Shown: positions 1 through 12,505, numbered from the stretch's first letter. The stretch: DNA of 64,000 nucleotides from Chromatium okenii (GCF_002958735.1 NZ_PPGH01000034.1:62001-126000); one strand, 5' to 3'. Program-made: numbers and translations. The notes: a model not told the origin generated them from the letters alone.

Positions 1-843
1 GATGGTGGTTTTTTATTACTTTCAACGCAGGATAAAGAAGAACTTTTACGCCGAGAACCAAGAGCTGAGAACTGGATTAGAAAGTTTTTGGGCAGTGAAG
101 AATTTATTAACAATCAAGAACGTTATTGCTTGTGGTTAGTTGAAATTAGTCCAAGTGAACTACGGACAATGCCTGCGGTTTTAGAGCGTGTTAATAAAGT
201 ACGCGCCGTTCGATTATCTAGTAAACGCCCCACAACTCAGGCACTTGCCAAATATCCAACTTTATTCAGCGAAATCCGCCAGCCGCAGCAATCTTATTTA
301 TTGATTCCTCGCGTTTCATCGGAAACCCGCAATTATATTCCAATTGGTTATGTAAACAGTAAGGTAATTTGCGGCGATGCAAATTTAATGATTGTTGACG
401 CAACGCTTTATCATTTTGGCGTATTATCTTCGGTAATGCACATGGCATGGACTCGCGCTGTGGCTGGTCGTCTTGAAAGTCGTTATCGCTATTCGGCGGG
501 GATTGTTTACAATAACTTTCCGTGGCCAGCAAACATCGCAGAATCGCAACGCAACGCTATTGAAGCTGCGGCGCAAAAGGTGTTAGATGCACGCGCAAAA
601 TTTCCTGATCAATCCTTTGCTGATTTATATGACGCATTAGCAATGCCGCCATTATTAAAGAAAGCGCATCAGGCATTAGATCGCGTTGTAGACGCAGCTT
701 ATTCCGCACAAAAACTAAATCATGAGCAAGAGCGCGTGGCGTTATTATTTGGTCTTTATCAACAACTCACGACACCATTGGTCATTGAAACTGCGCCAAC
801 AATAAAACGTTCACGCTCGCGTAAAAATTCAACGACAAAATAA
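1..843 (+). CDS. MmeI-like class I DNA methyltransferase, C-terminal part (5' end outside window)
   Basis: The frame is open from base 1, so this is the last 280 residues of a longer protein. The segment from DGGFLLLS through the YRYSAGIVYNNFPWP motif (bases about 490-525) is typical of the target-recognition and C-terminal regions of large MmeI-like SAM-dependent adenine methyltransferases, which in type IIG systems are fused to a nuclease. The catalytic NPPY and SAM-binding motifs would lie upstream and cannot be seen. The tail is basic (KRSRSRKNS). Whether a nuclease domain exists is unknown. It ends 16 bases before the start of a YkgJ-family gene on the same strand. A toxin-antitoxin remnant follows, consistent with an accessory defence-type region. 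Family call is solid; specificity and activity are not inferable. Confidence 0.85.
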   Translation, partial: DGGFLLLSTQDKEELLRREPRAENWIRKFLGSEEFINNQERYCLWLVEISPSELRTMPAVLERVNKVRAVRLSSKRPTTQALAKYPTLFSEIRQPQQSYLLIPRVSSETRNYIPIGYVNSKVICGDANLMIVDATLYHFGVLSSVMHMAWTRAVAGRLESRYRYSAGIVYNNFPWPANIAESQRNAIEAAAQKVLDARAKFPDQSFADLYDALAMPPLLKKAHQALDRVVDAAYSAQKLNHEQERVALLFGLYQQLTTPLVIETAPTIKRSRSRKNSTTK

Positions 844-859
844 ATAGGAATTGCGCTCC

Positions 860-1123
860 ATGACCACACCGTTAATTACTTGTGATAATTGCACTGCTGC
901 CTGTTGTCGTTTAGAAGTGCTGTGTTTAACTGATACGGGCGTTCCATCGCGTTTTACTATCCGTGATCGCTGGGGCGGAATTGTGATGGAGCGGTTAAAT
1001 GATGGCTGGTGCGCGGCGCTTGATCGTGACACATTGCGTTGCCGTATTTATGAACAACGCCCGCTGGTGTGTCGTGAATTTGAAATGGGCGGTATAGATT
1101 GTTTAATTGAGCGCGGGAATTAA
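860..1123 (+). CDS. YkgJ family cysteine-cluster (Zn/Fe-chelating) protein
   Basis: An 87-residue protein with the cysteine layout of the YkgJ/UPF0153 family: CDNCTAACCRLEVLC near the N-terminus, a central C (WCAALD), then RCRIYEQRPLVCREFE and a late Cys in GGIDC. The family is thought to bind zinc or iron-sulfur through these cysteines; its biochemical role is not established. I chose the ATG at 860 rather than an upstream TTG at 851 because AGGAA (847-850) sits just ahead as a ribosome-binding site and the family motif begins right after MTTPLIT. It follows the methyltransferase gene closely and may share its transcript. Confidence 0.85.
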   Translation: MTTPLITCDNCTAACCRLEVLCLTDTGVPSRFTIRDRWGGIVMERLNDGWCAALDRDTLRCRIYEQRPLVCREFEMGGIDCLIERGN

Positions 1124-1163
1124 CCATTGAATGCTTCTATTTTGATGAATTACGGAGTTTAAT

Positions 1164-1394
1164 ATGGCTGCGGTTTCTATTCAGTTACCAGATGAAATTA
1201 GCCAGCGTTTGCAACAGTTAGCGGAATTGACTGGGCGCACTCCAACCGATTATATGGTTGAAGCAATCCGCGAGCATCTTGATGATATTGAAGATGTATA
1301 TGTTGCAGAACAGCGATTGATTGAAAATCATGCTGGGCGCAGTAAGACCTATACACTTGATGAAGTGGAGTGCGATCTTGGTTTGGCGGATTGA
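1164..1394 (+). CDS. Ribbon-helix-helix antitoxin (RelB/DUF6290-like)
   Basis: A 76-residue protein. [20 protein letters not shown] is the beta strand and first helix of a ribbon-helix-helix DNA-binding fold, followed by [21 protein letters not shown]. The acidic C-terminal part ([14 protein letters not shown]) is the kind of extension that wraps a RelE toxin. It would repress its own promoter and neutralise the downstream toxin. The downstream toxin frame overlaps the end of this gene, the usual arrangement for relBE-type pairs. GGAG at 1154-1157 is the ribosome-binding site. The antitoxin is intact although the toxin reading frame is interrupted. Confidence 0.82.
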   Translation: MAAVSIQLPDEISQRLQQLAELTGRTPTDYMVEAIREHLDDIEDVYVAEQRLIENHAGRSKTYTLDEVECDLGLAD

Positions 1395-1650
1395 ATTAGA
1401 CGATGCTGCAAAGAAAGATTTGGCAAAACTTGATAAACCAATTGCTAAACGTATCACGACATTTTTACGCGAACGTGTTGCAATGTTGGACGATCCACGC
1501 AGTATTGGAGCTGCGCTTCACGGTTCAAAATGAGGTGAGTTTTGGAAATATCGTGTCGGAGATTACCGGGTGATTTGTCGCATTGAAAATAATGCAGTGC
1601 GGGTTTTTGTTGTAAAAATCGGTAATCGCCGCGAGGTCTATCGATGCTGA
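1360..1650 (+). pseudogene. RelE/ParE-family toxin interrupted by an in-frame TGA
   Basis: The frame reads [19 protein letters not shown] then ALHGSK, a TGA stop at 1531-1533, and continues in the same frame as [18 protein letters not shown] and [13 protein letters not shown] to a TGA at 1648-1650. Both halves match the RelE fold; the second half holds the conserved W+YRVGDYR strand and the terminal GxRxEVY. RelE toxins are ribosome-dependent mRNA endonucleases. The stop therefore removes the catalytic half. The start is either ATG 1360 or TTG 1378, both inside the antitoxin gene. Because no base is lost around the stop, this is a substitution-type break, unlike the indels elsewhere in the window; it could be a true inactivating mutation or a base-call error. 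Confidence 0.8.
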
Positions 1651-1720
1651 CTGAGTAAAGTATTTGTTTGTCGTATTTTATATGATCATATTCCGTTAAT
1701 TTCACCAAGCGAGATCACTC

Positions 1721-2344
1721 ATGGCGCAACAATTAATTAAGGTTCCACCGACTAAAAACACGCTGCTGAAATTAAAAAAGCAGGTTAAATTTCTGGAAGA
1801 AGGGCATGATTTATTAGAACGCAAGCGTGAGTTATTAACGCGCTTGGTGTATGAACGCATCGGCGAATATCGGCGGTTGCGGGAAACGGCGCAGCAAGCA
1901 TTAGCTGAGGCTTATCAATCACTTGCGGTGACGCATCTGCGGCTTGGCGGACGCGGAATGTATCAGGCGACGCTCGGCGCACAACCGGCGCTAACGGTGA
2001 ATATCCTGCCACGGCGGGCGCTCGGCGTTGAATATCCGGCTGTCACCAGTGAACGTATCGCTTTGAAACCAATCGGTTTATTGGGAACTGGTGTGGGTTT
2101 TGATACCACGCGCAACATGCTCGCTGATGCTGCCGTGTTGCTGGCGCGACTTGCCGAGGTGGAAATTGCGCTGCATCGCTTGCTTGACGAACAACGCAAA
2201 GCACAAAAGCGCGTCAACGCACTGAAATACAACATTATTCCGCGTTATCGTCGCACCATTCATTTCATTCAATCGTCGCTGGAAGAGGAAGAACGCAACA
2301 CCTTGTTTCAAGTCAAGTTATTGCGGCAACGCGCCAGCGCCTGA
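1721..2344 (+). CDS. ntpD: V/A-type ATP synthase subunit D
   Basis: A 207-residue protein with the subunit D signature at the N-terminus (TLLKLKKQVKFLEEGHDLLERKRELL) and a matching C-terminal helix (RVNALKYNIIPRYRRTIHFI). Subunit D is the central rotor shaft of the V1/A1 motor, a long antiparallel coiled coil with a small central globular part, here about residues 60-130. Length is normal for the family. It is normally encoded straight after subunits A and B. Here it stands alone: a toxin-antitoxin remnant lies upstream and a convergent OmpA-like gene downstream. It may be a displaced operon end or an orphan. The stop is followed at once by a hairpin that can serve both convergent genes. Confidence 0.9.
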   Translation: MAQQLIKVPPTKNTLLKLKKQVKFLEEGHDLLERKRELLTRLVYERIGEYRRLRETAQQALAEAYQSLAVTHLRLGGRGMYQATLGAQPALTVNILPRRALGVEYPAVTSERIALKPIGLLGTGVGFDTTRNMLADAAVLLARLAEVEIALHRLLDEQRKAQKRVNALKYNIIPRYRRTIHFIQSSLEEEERNTLFQVKLLRQRASA

Positions 2345-2347
2345 TTC

Positions 2348-2382
2348 AAAAAAAACCCTCTTCACCAGTGGCAAAGAGGGTT
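2348..2382 (-). terminator. Rho-independent terminator of the OmpA-like gene
   Basis: AACCCTCTT (2354-2362) pairs with AAGAGGGTT (2374-2382) across an 11-base loop. A run of eight A on the left (2348-2355) becomes a U tract on the minus strand, so the main direction is leftward, after the OmpA-like gene that stops at 2406. It may also slow plus-strand transcription from the subunit D gene. Confidence 0.8.
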
Positions 2383-2405
2383 CGCATAAAAAGCAAATTT
2401 CCTAT

Positions 2406-4093
2406 TTATTCAGAAACATATACTTCAACACGCCGATTTTGACTGCGCCCAGCGGCAGTCGCATTGTCTGCAAGTGGACGCGCCGAACCGATGCCTTCCG
2501 CCGTCAGTCGCACTGCATCCACGCCTCGCGCTATTAACGCCTGTTTTACTGCTTCAGCGCGTTGTTGCGACAGCGTTTTATTCAATTCGTCATTGCCGCT
2601 GCGATCAGTGTGTCCTTCAACCCGCACCGTCAACGTTGGTTGCTCTTTCAATAATTCCGCAATCCGCGTCACGCTCGGCAATTCACCGCCCAGCAACGTC
2701 GCCTGTCCCGGCTGAAACCGCACCTCGTTTTCATTCAAGCGCAGCAACAAGCCGTGTGGCGTGTAAGTCGCGCCCAGTGCCGCAAATCCCTCATATAACG
2801 ACCGCAACCGATTCAACGCTTGTTCCGTTTCCGCACACGCAACTTGCGTCGTAGTTGCGGCTACGGATTCGGTCGCTGGCGCAGATAAAACTGCCGTTGT
2901 TTCAACCGGTTGAGCTGGCACTGCCGCAGTTGGTGCGGTTTGTAATTCATGCTCCACCGTCGCCAACTGCTGTTTGGTCGCTGCCAACGTATCGGTCAAC
3001 GCTTGCACTGCATCCTGATGTTTTTGCAGCAATTCCTCACGTTCTTGCTGCGCCGCTGCCTGCTGCGTTTTCAACGCAGCAAGCTGTTCACTTTGCGCAT
3101 CAAAAATGGCCTGTTGGCGCAACCGCTGGCGCTCATTCTCCGCCAGCTCGTCAACGGTGCTTGCAGCCTGCGTTTTCATCTGCGCCAGCGCGACTTGCGC
3201 GTCCTCAAATTGCTGCGTCAATTCAGCAAGTTTCTGCGTTGCCGTTTCCGCAGCAACCGCATCTTCTGCTGCCTGCGTCTTCATCTGCGCCAGCGCGATC
3301 TGCGCATCATCAAACTGCTGTTTTACCTCAGCAAATTGTTCACGCGCTGTCGTCGTTTCAGTCCGCGCTGCATCCAACTGGGATTGCACTTCTTCCAATC
3401 GCAACTGCACTTCCGCCAACTGATCGGTCAATTCCTGATGATCTTCAGCAATCGTTTCGCTCGGCGGCAACACGCCAGCGGCCTGCGCCATTTGCAGCAT
3501 TTCCGCATCCAACGGCGTGGTTCGCGCCAGCGTCACCCGCTCATTAAGATGATGTTCTAATTCAGTAATTCGCGCTTGATGCTCGGCAGTGACGGCAACA
3601 ATGGATTCGCGCATCTGATCAAATTTAGATTGCACATCAACGGCTTGCGCCTTTGCTTCTCGGTATAACATTTCAATTTCATTGCGAGCGATGGTTTGAC
3701 GTTCCAACTCACTGCGGACTTGCACGGTTTTTTCCTGTTCAGCGGCGAGTGCAGCGGCATGAGCGGCAGTTGCGTTTCGAGTTTCTGCGCAGTTTCGGTT
3801 TGCGCCGCAGTTGCAGCGGCAAGTCGTTGTGCGAGATCAGCTTTATCCTGTTTATTCCGCGTCTCCAGCGTCAAAATGGCGGACCGAATGGCATCCTGAC
3901 CATCTTCCGGTTGCAGCGGGCGCGTTTCGCCAGCTTTGATCCAGCTCACGGTTTGCGCGATATAAGTTTCTTTTTGTGACAAGCGCGTTTGCAACGTGCC
4001 GTCGTACCAATCGTATAAAACGTACACGCCGATCAATGCGAGTAATAAAAACAGTGCAGTAGACTTCCAAAATGAGGTGTTGGCATCAGACAT
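2406..4093 (-). CDS. OmpA-domain envelope protein with N-terminal membrane anchor and long coiled coil (one frameshift)
   Basis: Two overlapping frames form one protein of about 562 residues. The first piece (from ATG 4093) starts MSDANTSFWKS, then a membrane helix STALFLLLALIGVYVLYDWY, then coiled coil. At about 3755-3765 the frame slips by one base and continues as AHAAALAAEQEKTVQVRSEL. The middle is Gln/Ala/Glu-rich coiled coil with a repeated FxDAQxALAQMKTQAA unit. The last 130 residues are an OmpA-C domain with VRVEGHTDRSGNDELNKTLS and GSARPLADN, which binds peptidoglycan. The likely role is to span the periplasm between inner membrane and cell wall. No motor or transport partner is adjacent. 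The slip is probably a sequence error because both sides are intact. Confidence 0.8.
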
Positions 4094-4171
4094 TGTTTAA
4101 TTCCTGTGGTGGTGTGAATGGCAATTATCCGGCATTTATCTGATGCGATTTTTGCAAAAAACACTTTCGCG

Positions 4172-4763
4172 TCACGATGGCACAACGACATCTTCAGGCA
4201 GCATTCCGTCCCACTCAATCACGATCTCAGGAAGAATGCCGATGGGCGTGGTGCCAATCAGCTCCTGCACTTCCGGCTTGCCATAAACCCCCTGTTGTAA
4301 TTGATAAACCATCAACATCCGCGATTCAGGATCAACCAACCAATACTCGCGGACACCCGTCGTTTCATAAATCCGCCGTTTGGCGATGTGGTCACGCGCT
4401 GCCGTGCCCGGCGATAACACTTCCACCACCCAATCTGGTGCACCGCGCACTGCCTGCTGCTCAATTTTGTGCGGATCGCACACGATAAACACATCTGGCT
4501 GCAAGACAGTAGTGATTTGTTCATTGGTTTCATTGGCTTGCGGAAACAACACATCAACTGGCGCTATAAACCTGACAAGATTTGCTTTTTAACGCTTCCT
4601 TGATTTGCGTGGCGATGCCTAATGCCAAACGTTGATGATTGATGCTGGGTGCTGGTGCCATGGCGTAAACCTTTCCCTCAAAAAGTTCGTAACGTGGAAA
4701 ATCCGGCCAAGTTTGATAGTCAGCGTAAGTCACAAATGAAGATTGCGATTGTGCGTGTGCCAT
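4172..4763 (-). CDS. Uma2 family (DUF820) putative endonuclease (one frameshift)
   Basis: The N-terminal piece (ATG at 4763) has YADYQTWPDFPRYELFEGKV and PSINHQRLALGIATQIKEAL, the opening of Uma2 proteins. The C-terminal piece has VLQPDVFIVCD, APDWVVEVLSPGTAARDHIAKRRIYE and GVREYWLVDPE, carrying the PD-(D/E)XK-like core. The two frames meet at about 4557-4570, where QVY and APVDVLFPQ should be contiguous; one base is off. The family is widespread and multicopy in cyanobacteria and some filamentous proteobacteria, with nuclease fold but unproven function. It is preceded by about 240 bases without a gene before nifJ on the other strand. Confidence 0.85.
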
Positions 4764-4889
4764 AAAAAAGACCTCATGTTGGAGTGCGATGGTGACGCTG
4801 CATCAGGTGCGTTAGCGATTAGTTTAGTAAAAATGCCGTTTCGCATGTCATCGCCTCCGCTGCGCGAATTTTGTGCACCTGCAACATAA

Positions 4890-8576
<3,687 letters not shown>

Positions 8577-8590
8577 GAAATCCCCCCAAC

Positions 8591-8620
8591 CCCCCTTTTT
8601 CAAAGGGGGCTTTGCTTTTC
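8591..8620 (+). terminator. Terminator after nifJ formed by a C-rich repeat element
   Basis: CCCCCTTT (8591-8598) pairs with AAAGGGGG (8602-8609), followed by CTTTGCTTTTCTTTT. The hairpin lies just after the nifJ stop. It is one copy of the element CCCCCCAACCCCCCTTTT also found at 30996-31129 and 47006-47186. Confidence 0.7.
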
Positions 8621-8665
8621 TTTTCGGTGGATATTCAAACTCACTGTGAATTGACGGAAAACAAG

Positions 8666-9679
8666 ATGAATCTCACAACCAAATATCTCGGACTGACGCT
8701 TAAAAATCCGCTGGTGCCTTCTGCGTCGCCGCTGTCAAAAAGTCTCAGCATTGCCCGCGAATTGGAAGACAGTGGCGCAGCCGCACTGATTATGTGGTCG
8801 CTGTTTGAGGAAGCAGTCACGGCAGAAACGGAATCGCTGGCGCGGTTTCTCCAGAATCAAGACCCGGGTTTTGCGGAAGCCAGCGGCGGTTTTCTGCCCA
8901 GCAGCCGGAATTTGCTGGGGCGCTGGATCAATATCTCGATCACATTCGTAAGCTCAAGGAAACACTGGAAATTCCAGTCATCGCCAGTCTCAATGGCGTG
9001 ACGCCCAGCGGCTGGGTGCGCCATGCCAGCGCCATTGAACAGGCAGGCGCAGATGCGTTGGAATTGAATGTTTATTATGTTGCGGGTGATATTCGGCAGA
9101 GCGGCGTTGAGGTTGAGGAACGTTATCTCAGTCTGCTGTGTGAACTGCGCGGTCAAATTCAGATTCCGATCAATTTGAAACTGTCGCCAGCGTTCAGTTC
9201 GCTCGGTCATTTGGTGACGCAGGCTGCTGCGGCTGGCGCAAACGGCGTGGCGCTGTTCAATCGGTTTTATCAGCCCGACATCGACATTCAGGGCTTGCGG
9301 CTGCAATCATTTTGCGCCCATCAACTTCGGCAGAAACGCTGCTGGCGATGCGATGGATTGCCATTCTTTACGGACGCATTGAAGGATTGTCGCTGGGTGC
9401 GACTGGCGGTGTGCATACTGCCGAAGATGCGATCAAGCTGCTGCTGGCTGGCGCGGATGTGGTGCACTGTGCAGCGTCCTGCTGCAAAACGGACCAACGC
9501 AGTTGGCACTGATTCTTGCCGGCATTCAGGAATGGATGAATGAGCAGGGTTTTGAAAGCGTTGAAGATTTTCGTGGGCGCGTCAGTGCGCTGGCAGTGAC
9601 CAATCCGGCAGATTTTGAACGCGCTAACTATGTCAACATTCTTGACAGTTACAGCTCTGCGCCGGGCGTTAGAATCTAA
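8666..9679 (+). CDS. Dihydroorotate dehydrogenase-like flavoprotein (several frameshifts)
   Basis: Starting at ATG 8666 (MNLTTKYLGLTLKNPLVPSA), four frames build a protein of about 338 residues of the PyrD/DHODH-like family: LVPSASPLSKSLSIARELED; then PSGWVRHASAIEQAGADALE and ELNVYYVAGD; IPINLKLSPAFSSLGHLVTQ; GANGVALFNRFYQPDIDI; ATGGVHTAEDAIKLLLAGAD; and NEQGFESVEDFRG. These are the TIM-barrel strands and the FMN phosphate site (GGVHT). Such genes commonly sit directly behind nifJ; the substrate is unknown and is probably not dihydroorotate in pyrimidine synthesis. Slips lie near 8900-9000, 9315 and 9490. The final residues before TAA 9677 are SAPGVRI. Confidence 0.82.
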
Positions 9680-9747
9680 AGTTTTGTAATACAACGCAAT
9701 TTAAGTTGCGTTCACCGAGTCGATCGTTTTAATGCGATCATCTACTG

Positions 9748-9773
9748 CCCCGCCTTTTCCGGCGGGGTTTTTG
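9748..9773 (+). terminator. Rho-independent terminator
   Basis: CCCCGCC (9748-9754), loop TTTTCC, GGCGGGG (9761-9767), then TTTTTG. A textbook terminator ending the nifJ / DHODH-like unit. Confidence 0.92.
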
Positions 9774-9797
9774 TAAACGTCGTTTTAGGAGTTTTTT

Positions 9798-10106
9798 ATG
9801 CACCAAGATTTGGTTGATGCGGTCAAAGCGCATCCGCGTTATCAAGAATTGATTTGCAGCCGCAAATGCTTTGCGTGGAATTTAACCGTATTGATGTTAA
9901 CCATGTATTACGGTTTTATTCTAGTGATTGCTTTTGCGCCCAAATTACTTGGTACGCCATTGAGTGAAGGAGCGGTGACTACGGTCGGAATTCCCGTCGG
10001 TGTCATCATTATTGTTGCCGCATTTATTTTAACTGGCATTTATGTTTACAAGGCCAACGGCAAATTTGATGCGCTAACTAAAGAAATTCGCGAGGCATTG
10101 CAATGA
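9798..10106 (+). CDS. yjcH: DUF485 inner-membrane protein YjcH
   Basis: A 102-residue membrane protein with two hydrophobic helices ([21 protein letters not shown] and [22 protein letters not shown]) and short charged ends. DUF485 proteins are encoded just upstream of the acetate symporter ActP and are thought to be small partners or helpers of SSS transporters; their exact role is unproven. AGGAG at 9788-9792 is a strong ribosome-binding site. The stop overlaps the actP start (ATGA, 10103-10106), so the two are translationally coupled. Confidence 0.93.
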   Translation: MHQDLVDAVKAHPRYQELICSRKCFAWNLTVLMLTMYYGFILVIAFAPKLLGTPLSEGAVTTVGIPVGVIIIVAAFILTGIYVYKANGKFDALTKEIREALQ

Positions 10107-11823
10107 AACGTTATGCAACTTGGGGCGTGTTATTCGCGCTCTTAACGCCGTTCATGCTAGCGGCAGCTCCGGCATTGTCCGGCGCAGTGGAACAGCAGGC
10201 GCTGAATCTCACTGCAATTTATATGTTTGTCGCTTTCGTTGCCGGTACGCTCGGCATTACCTATTGGGCAGCGAAACGCACCCGTACTGCGAGCGATTTT
10301 TATACTGCTGGCGGTGGCATTACCGGTTTTCAAAACGGACTGGCAATTGCCGGTGATTACATGTCTGCAGCATCATTTCTCGGTATTTCCGGGCTGGTGT
10401 TTTCATCCGGTTATGATGGATTGATTTATTCCATCGGCTTTTTGGTCGGCTGGCCGATCATCATGTTTTTAATTGCCGAGCAGATTCGCAATCTCGGCAA
10501 ATTCACCTTTGCTGATGTCAGTTCTTATCGCTTTGGGCAAACGCAAATTCGCACGATGGCGGCGATTTCTTCATTGGTCGTTGTATCGTTTTATTTGATT
10601 GCGCAAATGGTTGGCGCAGGCAAATTGATTCAATTGCTGTTCGGATTGGATTATTGGATTGCAGTAGTTCTTGTCGGCATTTTAATGATGATTTATGTCA
10701 TCTTCGGCGGCATGACGGCAACGACTTGGGTGCAGATTATTAAGGCAGTGTTATTGCTGTGTGGCGCAACCTTCATGGCAGGCTCTGCATTGTATTACTT
10801 CGGTTTTTCGCCAGAAGAAATGTTCCGACAAGCCGTTGAAGCGCATCCTAAAGCTGCCGCCATCATGTCGCCCGGATCATTGGTTAAAGACCCAATCAAT
10901 GCGATTTCATTAGGATTAGCATTGATGTTTGGCACTGCCGGTTTACCGCATATTTTAATGCGCTTTTTCACCGTGCCAGATGCAAAAGAAGCGCGTAAAT
11001 CTGTGTTTTATGCCACTGGGTTTATTGGTTATTTCTACATTCTGACTTTCATTATCGGTTTTGCGGCAATTGTATTGCTGGCGCAGCACCCTGAATTCTT
11101 TAAGCCAGCGGCATTGGCAGCAGATGGTTCGGTATTGAAAGATCAATTGGTTACGGGAATTAACGGTGGCACCAATATGGTGGCTATTCGTTTGGCTGAA
11201 GCAGTCGGCGGCAATCTATTCCTCGGCTTCATTTCTGCGGTTGCATTCGCCACTATTTTGGCGGTGGTTTCCGGTTTGACGTTAGCTGGCGCATCGGCAA
11301 TTTCGCATGATCTTTATGCCAATGTGATTGCGCGTGGACGCAGTAATGAAACGACAGAAATTCGCGTTTCTAAATACGCCACTTTTGGTTTGGGTTTAGT
11401 CGCCATTGGTTTAGGCATTGTGTTTGAAAAGCAGAACGTTGCATTCATGGTTGGTTTGGCGTTTGCGATTGCAGCAAGCGCGAATTTCCCAGTGCTCATT
11501 GCGTCGATTTTCTGGAGCAAGATGACGACTCGCGGCGCGTTGATTGGCGGTTTTGCGGGGCTGATTAGTGCCGTCGTACTGACCGTGCTTCTAAAGCGGT
11601 GTGGGGCGATGTGTTCGGCAATGTGGGCGCAGATGGCAAACCCGTTGGGCTGATTTTCCTTGACAACCCAGCGATTATTTCGATTCCGGTTTCATTCGTA
11701 TGTATCTGGTTTTTCTCGCGTTTTGATTATTCTGAACGCGCCAAAATCGACCGTGCAGCGTATGACGCGCAGCGGGTACGTTGTGAGACGGGCATCGGTG
11801 CTGAAGGTTCATCTGGCCACTGA
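10103..11823 (+). CDS. actP: Cation/acetate symporter ActP, SSS family (one frameshift near the 3' end)
   Basis: About 570 residues; a signal-like N-terminal segment, then many membrane helices of the sodium:solute symporter family: [48 protein letters not shown] and [16 protein letters not shown] are family landmarks. It takes up acetate, and probably other short monocarboxylates, with a cation across the inner membrane. The main frame ends at 11653 in a nonsense tail; the correct C-terminus ([17 protein letters not shown] to IGAEGSSGH) continues in another frame to TGA at 11823, so one base is missing at about 11590. Sits behind yjcH with a 4-base overlap, as in enterobacteria, but no acs gene is present in the window. 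Confidence 0.92.
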
Positions 11824-11872
11824 TCGCGCCTAGCAATTCTCTATTTTTTACAGTGAATTGAGGTGTAAAAAT

Positions 11873-11903
11873 AAAGGGTTAGCTGAAAAGCTAACCCTTT
11901 TTA
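11873..11903 (+). terminator. Rho-independent terminator after actP
   Basis: AAAGGGTTAGCT (11873-11884), loop GAAA, AGCTAACCCTTT (11889-11900), then T-rich sequence. A perfect 12-base stem with a GAAA tetraloop. The remaining 270 bases up to the next gene hold a sigma-54 promoter but no coding frame. Confidence 0.93.
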
Positions 11904-12081
11904 TTGTCTGCCTGTTGAATTTTTTTACAGTCTGATGATACAAACATTCAGGCAGTGTGCAGTTAACGTGGATTTTGGACTGGTTATGGTGTTGAAAAAT
12001 TTTACAGTGAAATATCAACGTCGTCCTATTCAGTGAAATCTGCGGTACGCTGTTTCAAGGTTATCAATGGTTTATGTTAAT

Positions 12082-12097
12082 TGGCATAAGCATTGCT
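12082..12097 (+). promoter_or_regulatory. Sigma-54 (RpoN) promoter of the PEP-CTERM gene
   Basis: TGGCATAAGCATTGCT matches the -24/-12 consensus TGGCAC-N5-TTGCW with the exact spacing: GG at 12083-12084 and GC at 12095-12096, ten bases apart. The only departure is T for C at position 6. Start of transcription would be near 12108, giving a leader of about 67 bases that contains the near-palindrome GGATCGAA/TTCGATTCC. A sigma-54 promoter requires an activator ATPase; in many bacteria with exosortase that is the PrsK/PrsR pair (established for the system, not seen here). Confidence 0.75.
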
Positions 12098-12174
12098 AAA
12101 TGGAATTAAGGATCGAACAGTTCGATTCCGTTGTGCTCTTAAACCACTTACTCCACACAATAAAGGTGAATCCC

Positions 12175-12327
12175 ATGCGTCAATTCATTTCCCTCATGTT
12201 GCTGGCTGTTGTAACTGCTCCTGTGTTTGCTGGCTTGCCGACTGCTAGTGTTCCTGAACCAGAATCACTTGCGTTACTCGCTATTGGTTCGCTGGCATTA
12301 TTAATTTCACGTCGAGTCAATAAATAA
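12175..12327 (+). CDS. Minimal PEP-CTERM sorting-domain protein
   Basis: Only 50 residues. A signal peptide (MRQFISLMLLAVVTAPVFA, cleavage after AxA-like PVFA) is followed by just six or seven residues and then a full PEP-CTERM signal: VPEP, a hydrophobic helix LALLAIGSLALLI, and the basic end SRRVNK. Such proteins are exported by Sec, then processed by an exosortase at the membrane and released or anchored. There is practically no mature body, so it may act as a small cell-surface or matrix peptide, or be a sorting decoy; this is inference. AAGGTGA at 12163-12169 supports ATG 12175 over an in-frame upstream ATG at 12100, which lies upstream of the inferred transcription start. No exosortase gene is in the window. 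Confidence 0.85.
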   Translation: MRQFISLMLLAVVTAPVFAGLPTASVPEPESLALLAIGSLALLISRRVNK

Positions 12328-12338
12328 CCTATTGCTCG

Positions 12339-12366
12339 CCTCTCTCCCTGATCCAAGGGAGAGAGG
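12339..12366. terminator. Perfect inverted repeat behind the PEP-CTERM gene
   Basis: CCTCTCTCCCT (12339-12349) and AGGGAGAGAGG (12356-12366) with loop GATCCA. The stem is strong but no U tract follows (GATTTGAG), so termination is possible but not certain; it may instead stabilise the short mRNA. Confidence 0.5.
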
Positions 12367-12505
12367 GATTTGAGTGATAGCTACCAATCAAATTAATAAA
12401 TGTGCGCAAACAAACATGAAATATCGCTTTTCGCACTCAGCACTTTGTTTTATAAAAAACCGAATATAAACTGAAATTTACAGAATAACAGAGGATTAAG
12501 TCATT

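Noticed and set aside
2474..3560. Long plus-strand open frames opposite the OmpA-like gene
   Set aside because: They are antisense to a well-supported coiled-coil and OmpA domain, with no family features; the open frames come from the repetitive Gln/Ala codons.
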